Positions 27,826 through 33,976 of a DNA stretch of 33,976 nt are shown here, one piece after another. The translations under genes and the position numbers were made by a program. Position 1 is the stretch's first letter, and each line of letters starts with the position of its first letter. The DNA is from Alphaproteobacteria bacterium. GTDB lineage: Bacteria > Pseudomonadota > Alphaproteobacteria > Bin95. The DNA is taken from positions 1-33,976 of the forward strand of contig JAPORR010000009.1 in NCBI GenBank assembly GCA_026710105.1. The letters are read 5' to 3'. The notes beneath the pieces are model-generated. The model searched no databases, was not told where the DNA came from, and was given only the letters and a program-made list of their open reading frames with translations.

Positions 27826-28536
27826 TCAGAGGCAACCGCCTCTGGTAGAACCGGTCAGTTCGAATCGTTTGATAGCCTGAAAGGGAACACCGGCCTCAAT
27901 TTGCTCACATAGGGTAACGGCATCGACCCAGAACTCGTCGTCGCACAGGGGTTTCAGCATCGGCAGCAATGTTTCGGCAAGGCGCTGCCGCGTCCCGTCT
28001 TCCAGCCATCCGGTCAAGGTGAGGTGGAACCGGAATTCCTCCAACACGTAGGGATATCCCCAAGTCAGAAGATACTCTTCCTGGCGTGCCGTAAGACCGT
28101 GACGCCGGCGCCGGGCAAGCTCTTCCTCCGACGGCGGCGCACGGAATCGATCGAACTCACGGACACATGCGGCGGCGAATCGGTTTAATTCCGGCGCCGT
28201 TGCACTCGGGACCAATGCCAGGAATCCGTTCAAGTCCTTGAGCATTAGGCTGGGTACGCGGAAGGATGCGCGGGTGCTGACAAAGTTAGCAAGATGCTCA
28301 AACACCTGTCCCAGATCCGTATCCTCGGCCAGCTGGAAAGGCGGTTTCAGGGTTCCATGAAATCCATAAACCGCCGGCGTTTCTGTAGCTTGGCGCAATT
28401 CACCCTCTGGCAGAGAATCGATCGAAATCTGTGACATCGCTGCGCCAGAACAAACGTCCCAGCCTAGCCATCGAGTACCAAACTCCCCTAGTGGGCTCTG
28501 GGGTTTGGGAACAAAGTAAAGTGCATAGCGGGGCAT
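27826..28536 (-). CDS. DUF1045 phosphonate-operon protein with 2H phosphoesterase motifs
   Basis: A 236-residue member of the DUF1045 family, found in alphaproteobacterial C-P lyase clusters. It has two HxT motifs, H60-G-T62 in YGFHGTLKPPF and H171-L-T173 in FRFHLTLTGW, spaced as in the two-histidine (2H) phosphoesterase fold; the duplicated lobes start with YALYFVP and end with FELTG. 2H enzymes open cyclic phosphates, including ADP-ribose 1'',2''-cyclic phosphate. C-P lyase produces 5-phosphoribosyl 1,2-cyclic phosphate, normally opened by PhnP, which is not seen here, so this protein could serve that step; that is inference. It begins at an ATG in the promoter gap shared with phnG. Confidence 0.87.
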   Translation of the reverse strand: MPRYALYFVPKPQSPLGEFGTRWLGWDVCSGAAMSQISIDSLPEGELRQATETPAVYGFHGTLKPPFQLAEDTDLGQVFEHLANFVSTRASFRVPSLMLKDLNGFLALVPSATAPELNRFAAACVREFDRFRAPPSEEELARRRRHGLTARQEEYLLTWGYPYVLEEFRFHLTLTGWLEDGTRQRLAETLLPMLKPLCDDEFWVDAVTLCEQIEAGVPFQAIKRFELTGSTRGGCL

Positions 28537-28598
28537 GGTCTTGGGTCAATGAGTATTGCGGAATTTCGACCTATTTAGACCATTTTGGTTTTAAGCGC

Positions 28599-28625
28599 AT
28601 GATAACAGCGTCTCTGAACTGTCAA
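28599..28625 (-). promoter_or_regulatory. Candidate promoter for the DUF1045 arm
   Basis: On the minus strand a perfect -35 TTGACA and a -10 TATCAT (five of six) are 15 bases apart, a little shorter than ideal. The -35 overlaps the first half of the candidate Pho box, so a bound activator for phnG could block this arm. The surrounding 155-base gap is clearly AT-rich. Confidence 0.4.
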
Positions 28626-28663
28626 AATTTCATCACTTGTCCTTCATCGGGTGATGGTCTAAT
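28619..28663 (+). promoter_or_regulatory. Candidate Pho box and -10 for phnG
   Basis: Three 7-base units, CTGTCAA, TCATCAC and CCTTCAT, are separated by exactly four bases each (the 11-base period of PhoB sites, consensus CTGTCAT). Ten bases after the last unit is TCTAAT, five of six matches to a -10, the spacing seen in PhoB-activated promoters that lack a -35. Only the first and third units match well, so this is tentative. Confidence 0.42.
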
Positions 28664-28706
28664 CGAGAGCAATCCATAAACGCCAAATTCAATGGAAGAT
28701 ACACAG

Positions 28707-29183
28707 ATGTCCATTGTGGATAGGCGCGGGGAATCGCGTATCGAAGACCGGCAGTACTGGATGTCGATCCTATCCAAGGCCGATCCTCGGCAATTGCAAA
28801 AAATCTGGGAAAACACAGATGCAAAGCCTGATTTCATACATCTGCGCCAGCCGGAAACCGGGTTGATAATGGTCCGCGCGCGTGCCGGCGGGACCGGTCA
28901 GCGTTTCAACTTCGGGGAGATGACCGTGACTCGCTGTACCGTCGTCCTCAAGGATGGCACACAGGGGTTCGGATATGTTGCCGGTACAGATCGGCGCCAT
29001 GCCGAACTTGCAGCCGTGTTCGACGCAATGATGTTGTCGAGCGAGGATCGGGAGCCCCTTGAAGAATGGCTTTTGGCACCGCTCGCTAAAGCCTATACCG
29101 AGCGTCGCCAAACCGAATCCGCCAAATCGGCGGCGACTAAGGTGGACTTCTTTACCGTTGTGCGGGGGGAGGGGCCGAAATGA
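28707..29183 (+). CDS. phnG: Phosphonate C-P lyase subunit PhnG
   Basis: PhnG is part of the PhnGHIJ core complex; with PhnI, PhnH and PhnL it attaches the phosphonate to the ribose of ATP with loss of adenine. The 158-residue chain carries the family's YWMSILSKADPRQLQKIW start, RQPETGLIMVRARAGGTGQRFNFGEMTVTRCTV core and GYVAGTDRRHAELAAVFDAM, including the arginine/histidine pair near the subunit interface. I chose the ATG eight bases after GGAAG; an in-frame ATG 15 bases upstream (MEDTQ) is an alternative. The stop overlaps phnH by four bases (ATGA). It is the first gene of the plus-strand arm. Confidence 0.95.
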   Translation: MSIVDRRGESRIEDRQYWMSILSKADPRQLQKIWENTDAKPDFIHLRQPETGLIMVRARAGGTGQRFNFGEMTVTRCTVVLKDGTQGFGYVAGTDRRHAELAAVFDAMMLSSEDREPLEEWLLAPLAKAYTERRQTESAKSAATKVDFFTVVRGEGPK

Positions 29184-29794
29184 CACGGCTCGCTGCGCCC
29201 GCCACTCGCCGGGAGATACCCCCCGGATTCGCTGATCCTGTATTCGATGCCCAGTCGATCTTTCGCCATGTCCTGACGGCGATGTCGGAACCGGGCACCA
29301 TCATTCACATAGGAGGCGAGTTGGACCCGCCGTCTCCCCTCGGTCATGCAAGTGCTGCCCTTGCGCTTACGCTGATGGATTTCGAGACCCCCATATGGCT
29401 CGACGGCCCGGTGGCGGCGGCAGCTTCCGACTGGGTGCGTTTTCACTGCGGCGCCCCGCTCACTCAGACCGAATCGGAGGCAACTTTCGCAATTATGAGC
29501 GAAGCACCCAACTGCCTTCCGTTGACCCGGTTCAATAGGGGGACTGACGAGTATCCGGAGCACGGCGCAACATTGATCATTCAAGTGGTCGCGATTGAAG
29601 CGGAGGGCACATTATCGCTCACCGGACCTGGCATCGACGGCAGCCGCTCGATCGATGTCATCGGTATGCCCCAGGACTTCTGGGAGCAACGCGCCCAAAC
29701 CAACTCACTGTTCCCGCGCGGCGTCGATCTGATTCTAACCGCTGCCGAGGTTGCCGTAGCCATTCCGCGAACAACGTTTGTGGAGCCTATGTAA
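29180..29794 (+). CDS. phnH: Phosphonate C-P lyase subunit PhnH
   Basis: PhnH belongs to the C-P lyase core complex and, although it has a PLP-transferase-like fold, binds no PLP. The 204-residue length and the sequence PGFADPVFDAQSIFRHVLTAMSEPGTI at the N-terminus are typical, as are PPSPLGHASAALALTLMDFETPIWL, the middle ATLIIQV strand, LTGPGIDG and the C-terminal NSLFPRGVDLILTA motif. Its last base is the first base of the phnI start codon (TAATG). Confidence 0.95.
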   Translation: MTRLAAPATRREIPPGFADPVFDAQSIFRHVLTAMSEPGTIIHIGGELDPPSPLGHASAALALTLMDFETPIWLDGPVAAAASDWVRFHCGAPLTQTESEATFAIMSEAPNCLPLTRFNRGTDEYPEHGATLIIQVVAIEAEGTLSLTGPGIDGSRSIDVIGMPQDFWEQRAQTNSLFPRGVDLILTAAEVAVAIPRTTFVEPM

Positions 29795-30891
29795 TGTATG
29801 TGGCGGTTAAAGGTGGCGAGAAGGCCATCGAGAATTCCCTCAAACTGCTTGCCGAAGAGCGCCGCGGCGACTCGAATGTGCCGGTGCTCACCCTCGAGCA
29901 GATCAAGTCCCAAATGGCTATCGCGGTCGACCGGGTGATGACCGAAGGATCGATTTACGACCGGGATTTAGCCGCCCTCGCAATCAAACAAGCTCAGGGC
30001 GACATCATCGAGGCGGTCTTTCTGCTCCGCGCTTACCGTACGACCCTGCCGCGCTTCGGTGTCTCCAAGCCGGTCGATACGGCGAAGATGGCGATTCGCC
30101 GGCGTATCTCGGCGACCTATAAGGACCTACCGGGTGGGCAAGTTCTTGGCCCCACCTATGATTATACCCACCGCCTCTTAGATTTCGATCTTGCCGATCA
30201 TCATGTAAACCGCCCGGAGGCCGCACCAACAGCTCCCAGGGCAGTTGCTGATGGCATGCCCCGGGTGACTGATATTCTAAACTCCGAAGGGCTGATCGAA
30301 GAAGAGGCAACAGAACCAGAAACCAGACAGGTTGCGGACCTCACCCGCGAACCGCTTGATTTCCCCGCCGATCGCGACGTACGCCTCCAGAATCTCGCCC
30401 GCGGCGACGAGGGATTTCTTCTGGCGCTTGGCTATTCATCGCAGCGTGGCTACGGCAATACGCACCCCTTTGCCGGTGAAATTCGCATGGGTAAGGTCTC
30501 GGTGGAGATCGAGCCCGAGGAACTCGGGTTTGCCATCGATATCGGCGATATCCAGCTGACCGAATGCCAGATGATCAACCAGTTCCAGGGCACCGCGGAG
30601 ACGCCACCACAATTCACCCGCGGCTATGGTTTGGCATTCGGCCAATGCGAGCGCAAGGCGATGGCCATGGCACTGGTCGATCGCTCGCTCCGCTCGCGGG
30701 AGCTCGGCGAAGAAACCACCTCACCGGCCCAGGACGAGGAGTTCGTCCTCTACCACACAGACAATGTCGAAGCGTCAGGCTTTCTGCAGCATCTGAAACT
30801 GCCCCACTATGTCGACTTCCAATCCGAACTGGAGTTGGTCCGGCGCTTGCGCGGCGAGTACGAGGCCCGCCGACAGCAGACAGCGGAGTAG
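29794..30891 (+). CDS. phnI: Phosphonate C-P lyase subunit PhnI
   Basis: PhnI is the nucleosidase subunit: it displaces adenine from ATP with the phosphonate, helped by PhnG, PhnH and PhnL. The 365-residue protein starts MYVAVKGGEKAIENSLKLL, the family signature, followed by QIKSQMAIAVDRVMTEGSIYDRDLAALAIKQAQGD, RRISATYKDLPGGQVLGPTYDYTHRLLDFDL and the C-terminal LALGYSSQRGYGNTHPFAGEIRMG, TECQMINQFQ and YGLAFGQCERKAMAMALVDRSL regions. It is translated in a one-base overlap with phnH and ends four bases before phnJ. Confidence 0.97.
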   Translation: MYVAVKGGEKAIENSLKLLAEERRGDSNVPVLTLEQIKSQMAIAVDRVMTEGSIYDRDLAALAIKQAQGDIIEAVFLLRAYRTTLPRFGVSKPVDTAKMAIRRRISATYKDLPGGQVLGPTYDYTHRLLDFDLADHHVNRPEAAPTAPRAVADGMPRVTDILNSEGLIEEEATEPETRQVADLTREPLDFPADRDVRLQNLARGDEGFLLALGYSSQRGYGNTHPFAGEIRMGKVSVEIEPEELGFAIDIGDIQLTECQMINQFQGTAETPPQFTRGYGLAFGQCERKAMAMALVDRSLRSRELGEETTSPAQDEEFVLYHTDNVEASGFLQHLKLPHYVDFQSELELVRRLRGEYEARRQQTAE

Positions 30892-30895
30892 ACCC

Positions 30896-31837
30896 ATGAA
30901 CGAGCAGACCATTCCCGCATCAGGGACACCAGCCAGCGGCAAAACGGGTTACAACTTCGCTTATCTGGATGAGCAGACCAAGCGGATGATCCGCCGCACA
31001 ATCCTGAAAGCGGTATCAATTCCCGGTTACCAAGTTCCCTTCGGCAGCCGCGAGATGCCGCTACCCTATGGATGGGGCACTGGCGGCATCCAGGTAACAG
31101 CAAGCGTCATTGGCCCTGATGATACGTTGAAGGTCATCGATCAAGGTGCCGACGACACGACCAACGCCGTTTCCATCCGTCGGTTCTTCGCCCGAACTGC
31201 CGGTGTCGCGACCACGGACGAGACCGGCGAGGCGACGGTCATTCAGACCCGGCACCGAATACCAGAAGAGCCACTGAAACATGGCCAAATACTCGTCTAC
31301 CAAGTGCCGATTCCCGAACCCCTGCGCTGGCTGGAGCCCCGGGAATCAGAAACCCGGAAGATGCACGCCCTGCAAGAATACGGGGTTATGTATGTCCGGC
31401 TATACGAAGATATCTCCAAATATGGGCACATCTCGACTGCCTACGATTATCCTGTGATTGTCAATAGCCGCTACCTAATGCGTCCGTCCCCTATCCCGAA
31501 ATTCGACAACCCCAAGATGGACAATAACCCTGCACTGCAGCTGTTCGGCGCTGGCCGCGAGAAGCGCATCTATGCGGTGCCGCCTTACACCTCAGTCAAA
31601 AGCCTGGATTTCAAGGATTACCCATTCGAGATCCAGAAATGGGAGGAAGATTGTGCTCTGTGCGGCGCTGAAAACAGTTTTCTTGACGAGATCATTATCG
31701 ACGATCAGGGAGGCCGCATGTTCGTCTGCTCGGATTCGGATTATTGCCAGAAGCGCCGTGAGGCCGGCTACCGGGGCAAGGATCCGAGCGCACCGAGGGG
31801 CAATGAACTACTTGACGACGCCGCGGAGTCAGCCTGA
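30896..31837 (+). CDS. phnJ: C-P lyase PhnJ (radical SAM iron-sulfur enzyme)
   Basis: PhnJ cleaves the carbon-phosphorus bond of ribose 1-phosphonate 5-phosphate, releasing an alkane and 5-phosphoribosyl 1,2-cyclic phosphate. It is a non-canonical radical SAM enzyme. The 313-residue protein has the exact cluster pattern CX2CX21CX5C at C253, C256, C278 and C284. The N-terminal GYNFAYLDEQTKRMIRRTILKAVSIPGYQVPFGSREMP region includes the glycines around the proposed glycyl-radical site, and PYGWGTGGIQVT is conserved. The ATG lies four bases after phnI; the longer upstream frame lies inside phnI. The stop shares a base with phnK. Confidence 0.97.
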   Translation: MNEQTIPASGTPASGKTGYNFAYLDEQTKRMIRRTILKAVSIPGYQVPFGSREMPLPYGWGTGGIQVTASVIGPDDTLKVIDQGADDTTNAVSIRRFFARTAGVATTDETGEATVIQTRHRIPEEPLKHGQILVYQVPIPEPLRWLEPRESETRKMHALQEYGVMYVRLYEDISKYGHISTAYDYPVIVNSRYLMRPSPIPKFDNPKMDNNPALQLFGAGREKRIYAVPPYTSVKSLDFKDYPFEIQKWEEDCALCGAENSFLDEIIIDDQGGRMFVCSDSDYCQKRREAGYRGKDPSAPRGNELLDDAAESA

Positions 31838-32622
31838 TGACGTTGGAAGAAGAAAGGTTGCTGCTTCGTGTAACTAACCTCACCAAATACTATGATCTGA
31901 TCATCGGTTGCCGGAACATCAGCTTTGATCTCTACCGGGGCGAAGTGCTGGGCATCGTCGGCGAGTCGGGATCAGGTAAGTCGACGCTATTGAACTGTAT
32001 CTCCGCGCGTATGGAGCCGTCCGCCGGCATGGTCGAATACGATACGCGCGCGGAAGGGCTGAAAGACCTGTTCCAGCTTTCCGAGGCGGAACGGCGGATG
32101 TTAATGCGCACCGATTGGGGGTTCGTCCATCAAAATCCCTGCGATGGTCTGCGCATGGGGGTCAGCGCCGGCGCCAATATCGGCGAGCGGCTGATGGCGG
32201 TCGGAGCTCGTGTCTACGGCGATATCCGAGAGTCGGCTAGCGCGTGGCTCACGCGGGTGGAGTTCGATACTGACCGTATGGATCATCTGCCCCGCACATT
32301 CTCGGGCGGTATGCAGCAGCGGGTACAGATTGCGCGTAACTTGGTCACTGAACCGCGCCTCGTGTTCATGGACGAGCCCACCGGCGGTCTTGATGTTTCG
32401 GTCCAGGCCCGGCTGCTCGATCTGTTGCGCAAACTGGTAGATGACCTCGGATTGTCGGCGATCATCGTTACCCACGATCTGACTGTCGCCCGGATGCTAT
32501 CCCATCGCCTGATAGTGATGCGGGGCGGCGAAGTGGTGGAAAGCGGTCTCACCGATCAGGTGCTCGATGACCCTCAGCACCCCTACAGCCAGCTGCTGGT
32601 CTCGTCGATCCTGCAGGCCTAG
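31837..32622 (+). CDS. phnK: C-P lyase-associated ABC ATPase PhnK
   Basis: PhnK is a soluble ABC-type ATPase that docks on the PhnGHIJ core rather than driving import. The 261-residue chain has Walker A GESGSGKST (42-50), the Q-loop FVHQNPCDGLRMGVSAG, signature FSGGMQQRVQIARNL, Walker B LVFMDEPTGGLD and the H-loop VTHDLTVARM. The sequence and order (J, K, L) match PhnK rather than an oligopeptide importer ATPase, its nearest look-alike family. No partner permease gene lies beside it. Confidence 0.95.
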   Translation: MTLEEERLLLRVTNLTKYYDLIIGCRNISFDLYRGEVLGIVGESGSGKSTLLNCISARMEPSAGMVEYDTRAEGLKDLFQLSEAERRMLMRTDWGFVHQNPCDGLRMGVSAGANIGERLMAVGARVYGDIRESASAWLTRVEFDTDRMDHLPRTFSGGMQQRVQIARNLVTEPRLVFMDEPTGGLDVSVQARLLDLLRKLVDDLGLSAIIVTHDLTVARMLSHRLIVMRGGEVVESGLTDQVLDDPQHPYSQLLVSSILQA

Positions 32623-32631
32623 GAGCGTCAT

Positions 32632-33345
32632 ATGACCAAGCAATATTCGAGTGTATCTCTAGCCGTCAAAGATCTCTCGAAAACCTTCGTGTTGCATGAA
32701 CAGGGCGGTACGAAGCTACCGGTGCTCAATGCCTTTGACATGCAAGTGTTAGGAGGCGAGTGCGTTGCTCTAGTCGGTCCATCCGGAGCCGGTAAGTCGA
32801 CGCTGCTCAAATGCATCTACGCCAACTATCTGAGCGATTCGGGTTCCATCAGGATCAACCTCGATGACACCACGCATGATATCCGGAGCGCTCCACCGCG
32901 AGAAATCGTAAGGCTGCGAAAAAGCACTATCGGGTACGTATCTCAGTTTCTGCGGGTGATTCCGCGAGTTTCCTCCCTTGACGTGGTGGGCGAACCGCTT
33001 CGTTCCATTGGCGTAGACGAGAGACTGGCATCGGACAAAGCTCGCGAACTGCTGACTCGTCTGAATATTCCGGAGCGCCTGTGGCCGCTACCGCCGGCCA
33101 CTTTCTCGGGTGGCGAGCAGCAGCGGGTGAACATCGCCCGGGGCTTTGCTATCGACTATCCGGTGCTGTTGCTCGATGAGCCGACCGCCGCACTTGATCG
33201 TGCCAATGGTGAGGTTGTCATTGAACTGATCAATGAAGCGAAAGACCGTGGCGCCGCCATCATAGGGATTTTCCACGACGAGGAAGTGCGGGACGCTGTA
33301 GCGACCAGCGTCGCTGAGGTCGCCCCCATTCAGAGGGCAGCCTGA
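32632..33345 (+). CDS. phnL: C-P lyase-associated ABC ATPase PhnL
   Basis: PhnL is the second ABC ATPase of the C-P lyase pathway and is required for the nucleosidase step with PhnI. The 237-residue protein has Walker [11 protein letters not shown] (49-58), the Q-loop region [15 protein letters not shown], the signature [15 protein letters not shown] and Walker [13 protein letters not shown], ending with a degenerate H-loop [12 protein letters not shown], which is typical of PhnL. AGGAG lies before the ATG, nine bases after phnK. Confidence 0.96.
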   Translation: MTKQYSSVSLAVKDLSKTFVLHEQGGTKLPVLNAFDMQVLGGECVALVGPSGAGKSTLLKCIYANYLSDSGSIRINLDDTTHDIRSAPPREIVRLRKSTIGYVSQFLRVIPRVSSLDVVGEPLRSIGVDERLASDKARELLTRLNIPERLWPLPPATFSGGEQQRVNIARGFAIDYPVLLLDEPTAALDRANGEVVIELINEAKDRGAAIIGIFHDEEVRDAVATSVAEVAPIQRAA

Positions 33346-33348
33346 GCC

Positions 33349-33976
33349 ATGACAGAGTTGCTTCTCACCAACGCGCAGCTGGTACTCAGCGATCGAGTGG
33401 TACGCGGGACGCTTCGAGCGCAGGACGGACAAATTCGCGACATCGATGAAAGCCAGACCACCGTGTCAGACGCCATCGATTGCGGTGGCGACTATGTGCT
33501 GCCTGGGTTGGTCGAGCTTCACTCCGACAATATGGAGAAACACTTTGCGCCGCGGCCTGGCGTGCAGTGGCCTGAGCTCTCAGCGGCAATCGCCCATGAT
33601 GCGCAAATGGCAGCGGCAGGGATCACAACGGTGTTCGACGCTCTCCGGGTCGGCGATAGTTTTCGGCAGGCCGAGAACAGGGGCGACCGTTTCCTTCGCA
33701 TGGCCCACGCGATTCGGGATGCCCGGGATAACGATACCTTCAGAGCTGATCACAAAATTCATATCCGGTGCGAGCTGTGCCACGCCGATGTGATCCAAAG
33801 CTTCGAGAAACTATCGGCGGAGCCTGAAGTTTGCTTGGTTTCGCTGATGGATCACACGCCAGGCCAACGCCAATTTGTCGATATCGGCAAGTTCGCCGAG
33901 TACTATCAGGGCAAGTATGGGCTCACCGATAATGAACTGGCCGATTACATGCGCGACCTCAAATGGGCGCACGAAG
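33349..33976 (+). CDS. phnM: Canonical PhnM (5' part, cut by window end)
   Basis: About 209 N-terminal residues of alpha-D-ribose 1-methylphosphonate 5-triphosphate diphosphatase are present. The start is an ATG three bases after the phnL stop. The sequence follows well-studied PhnM closely: YVLPGLVELHSDNMEKHFAPRPGVQWPE with the metal-binding HxD, GITTVFDALRVGD, KIHIRCELCH, VSLMDHTPGQRQF and YYQGKYGLTDNELADYM. The remaining part, including the SHDDA motif, lies beyond the window. It gives the cluster a regular PhnM in addition to the divergent paralog on the other strand. Confidence 0.95.
   Translation, partial: MTELLLTNAQLVLSDRVVRGTLRAQDGQIRDIDESQTTVSDAIDCGGDYVLPGLVELHSDNMEKHFAPRPGVQWPELSAAIAHDAQMAAAGITTVFDALRVGDSFRQAENRGDRFLRMAHAIRDARDNDTFRADHKIHIRCELCHADVIQSFEKLSAEPEVCLVSLMDHTPGQRQFVDIGKFAEYYQGKYGLTDNELADYMRDLKWAHE

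Noticed and set aside
31837-33345. PhnK and PhnL as ATPases of an importer
   Set aside because: Their order after phnJ and their sequence features match the C-P lyase ATPases, and no permease or binding-protein gene adjoins them.

Overview
The window looks like chromosomal DNA of a GC-rich alphaproteobacterium. The evidence is gene order: yebC-ruvCAB-ybgC-tolQRAB-pal-cpoB-tilS-ftsH on one strand, and zapA/DUF4164 divergent from tkt-gap with a 6S RNA-like locus between zapA and the 5-formyl-THF cyclo-ligase gene. Order and genus cannot be fixed from the sequence alone. No tRNA, rRNA, CRISPR array or intact mobile element was seen.

Layout. (1) About 1-5.2 kb: a CbiD-type cobalamin methyltransferase, then a 3-hydroxyisobutyrate-dehydrogenase-like oxidoreductase divergent from a complete DctP-Q-M TRAP transporter, with a perfect palindrome in the shared promoter gap. 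(2) About 5.3-19.6 kb, all on the minus strand: sixteen tightly packed housekeeping genes (yebC, ruvC, ruvA, ruvB, ybgC, tolQ, tolR, tolA, tolB, pal, cpoB, tilS, ftsH, folP, glmM, thiD). Many neighbours overlap by 4-11 bases, and several genes start with GTG or TTG. The set covers Holliday-junction processing, the Tol-Pal envelope machine, tRNA-Ile lysidinylation, membrane proteolysis, folate, amino-sugar and thiamin precursors. (3) About 19.7-20.2 kb: a decayed, internally deleted TnpB gene of the IS200/IS605 family. (4) About 20.2-22.2 kb, minus strand: DUF4164, zapA, 6S RNA candidate, 5-FCL and a YmdB-like phosphoesterase. (5) About 22.4-25.4 kb, plus strand: transketolase and GAPDH, meeting a TauD/TfdA dioxygenase tail to tail.

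(6) From about 26.4 kb to the end is a phosphonate (C-P lyase) island, visibly less GC-rich than the core. On the plus strand lie phnG, phnH, phnI, phnJ, phnK, phnL and the first part of a canonical phnM. Divergent from them, on the minus strand, are a DUF1045 protein with two HxT (2H phosphoesterase) motifs and a second, divergent PhnM-like amidohydrolase. PhnG/H/I/L attach ribose triphosphate to the phosphonate, PhnM trims it, and PhnJ cleaves the C-P bond, leaving a ribose 1,2-cyclic phosphate. The AT-rich gap between the two arms carries a candidate Pho box and overlapping divergent promoters. The phosphonate importer, phnN and phnP are not in the window.

The points most worth following are the DUF1045 2H protein as a possible substitute for PhnP, the second PhnM, the 6S RNA locus whose promoter runs through the zapA stop codon, and the deleted tnpB remnant.
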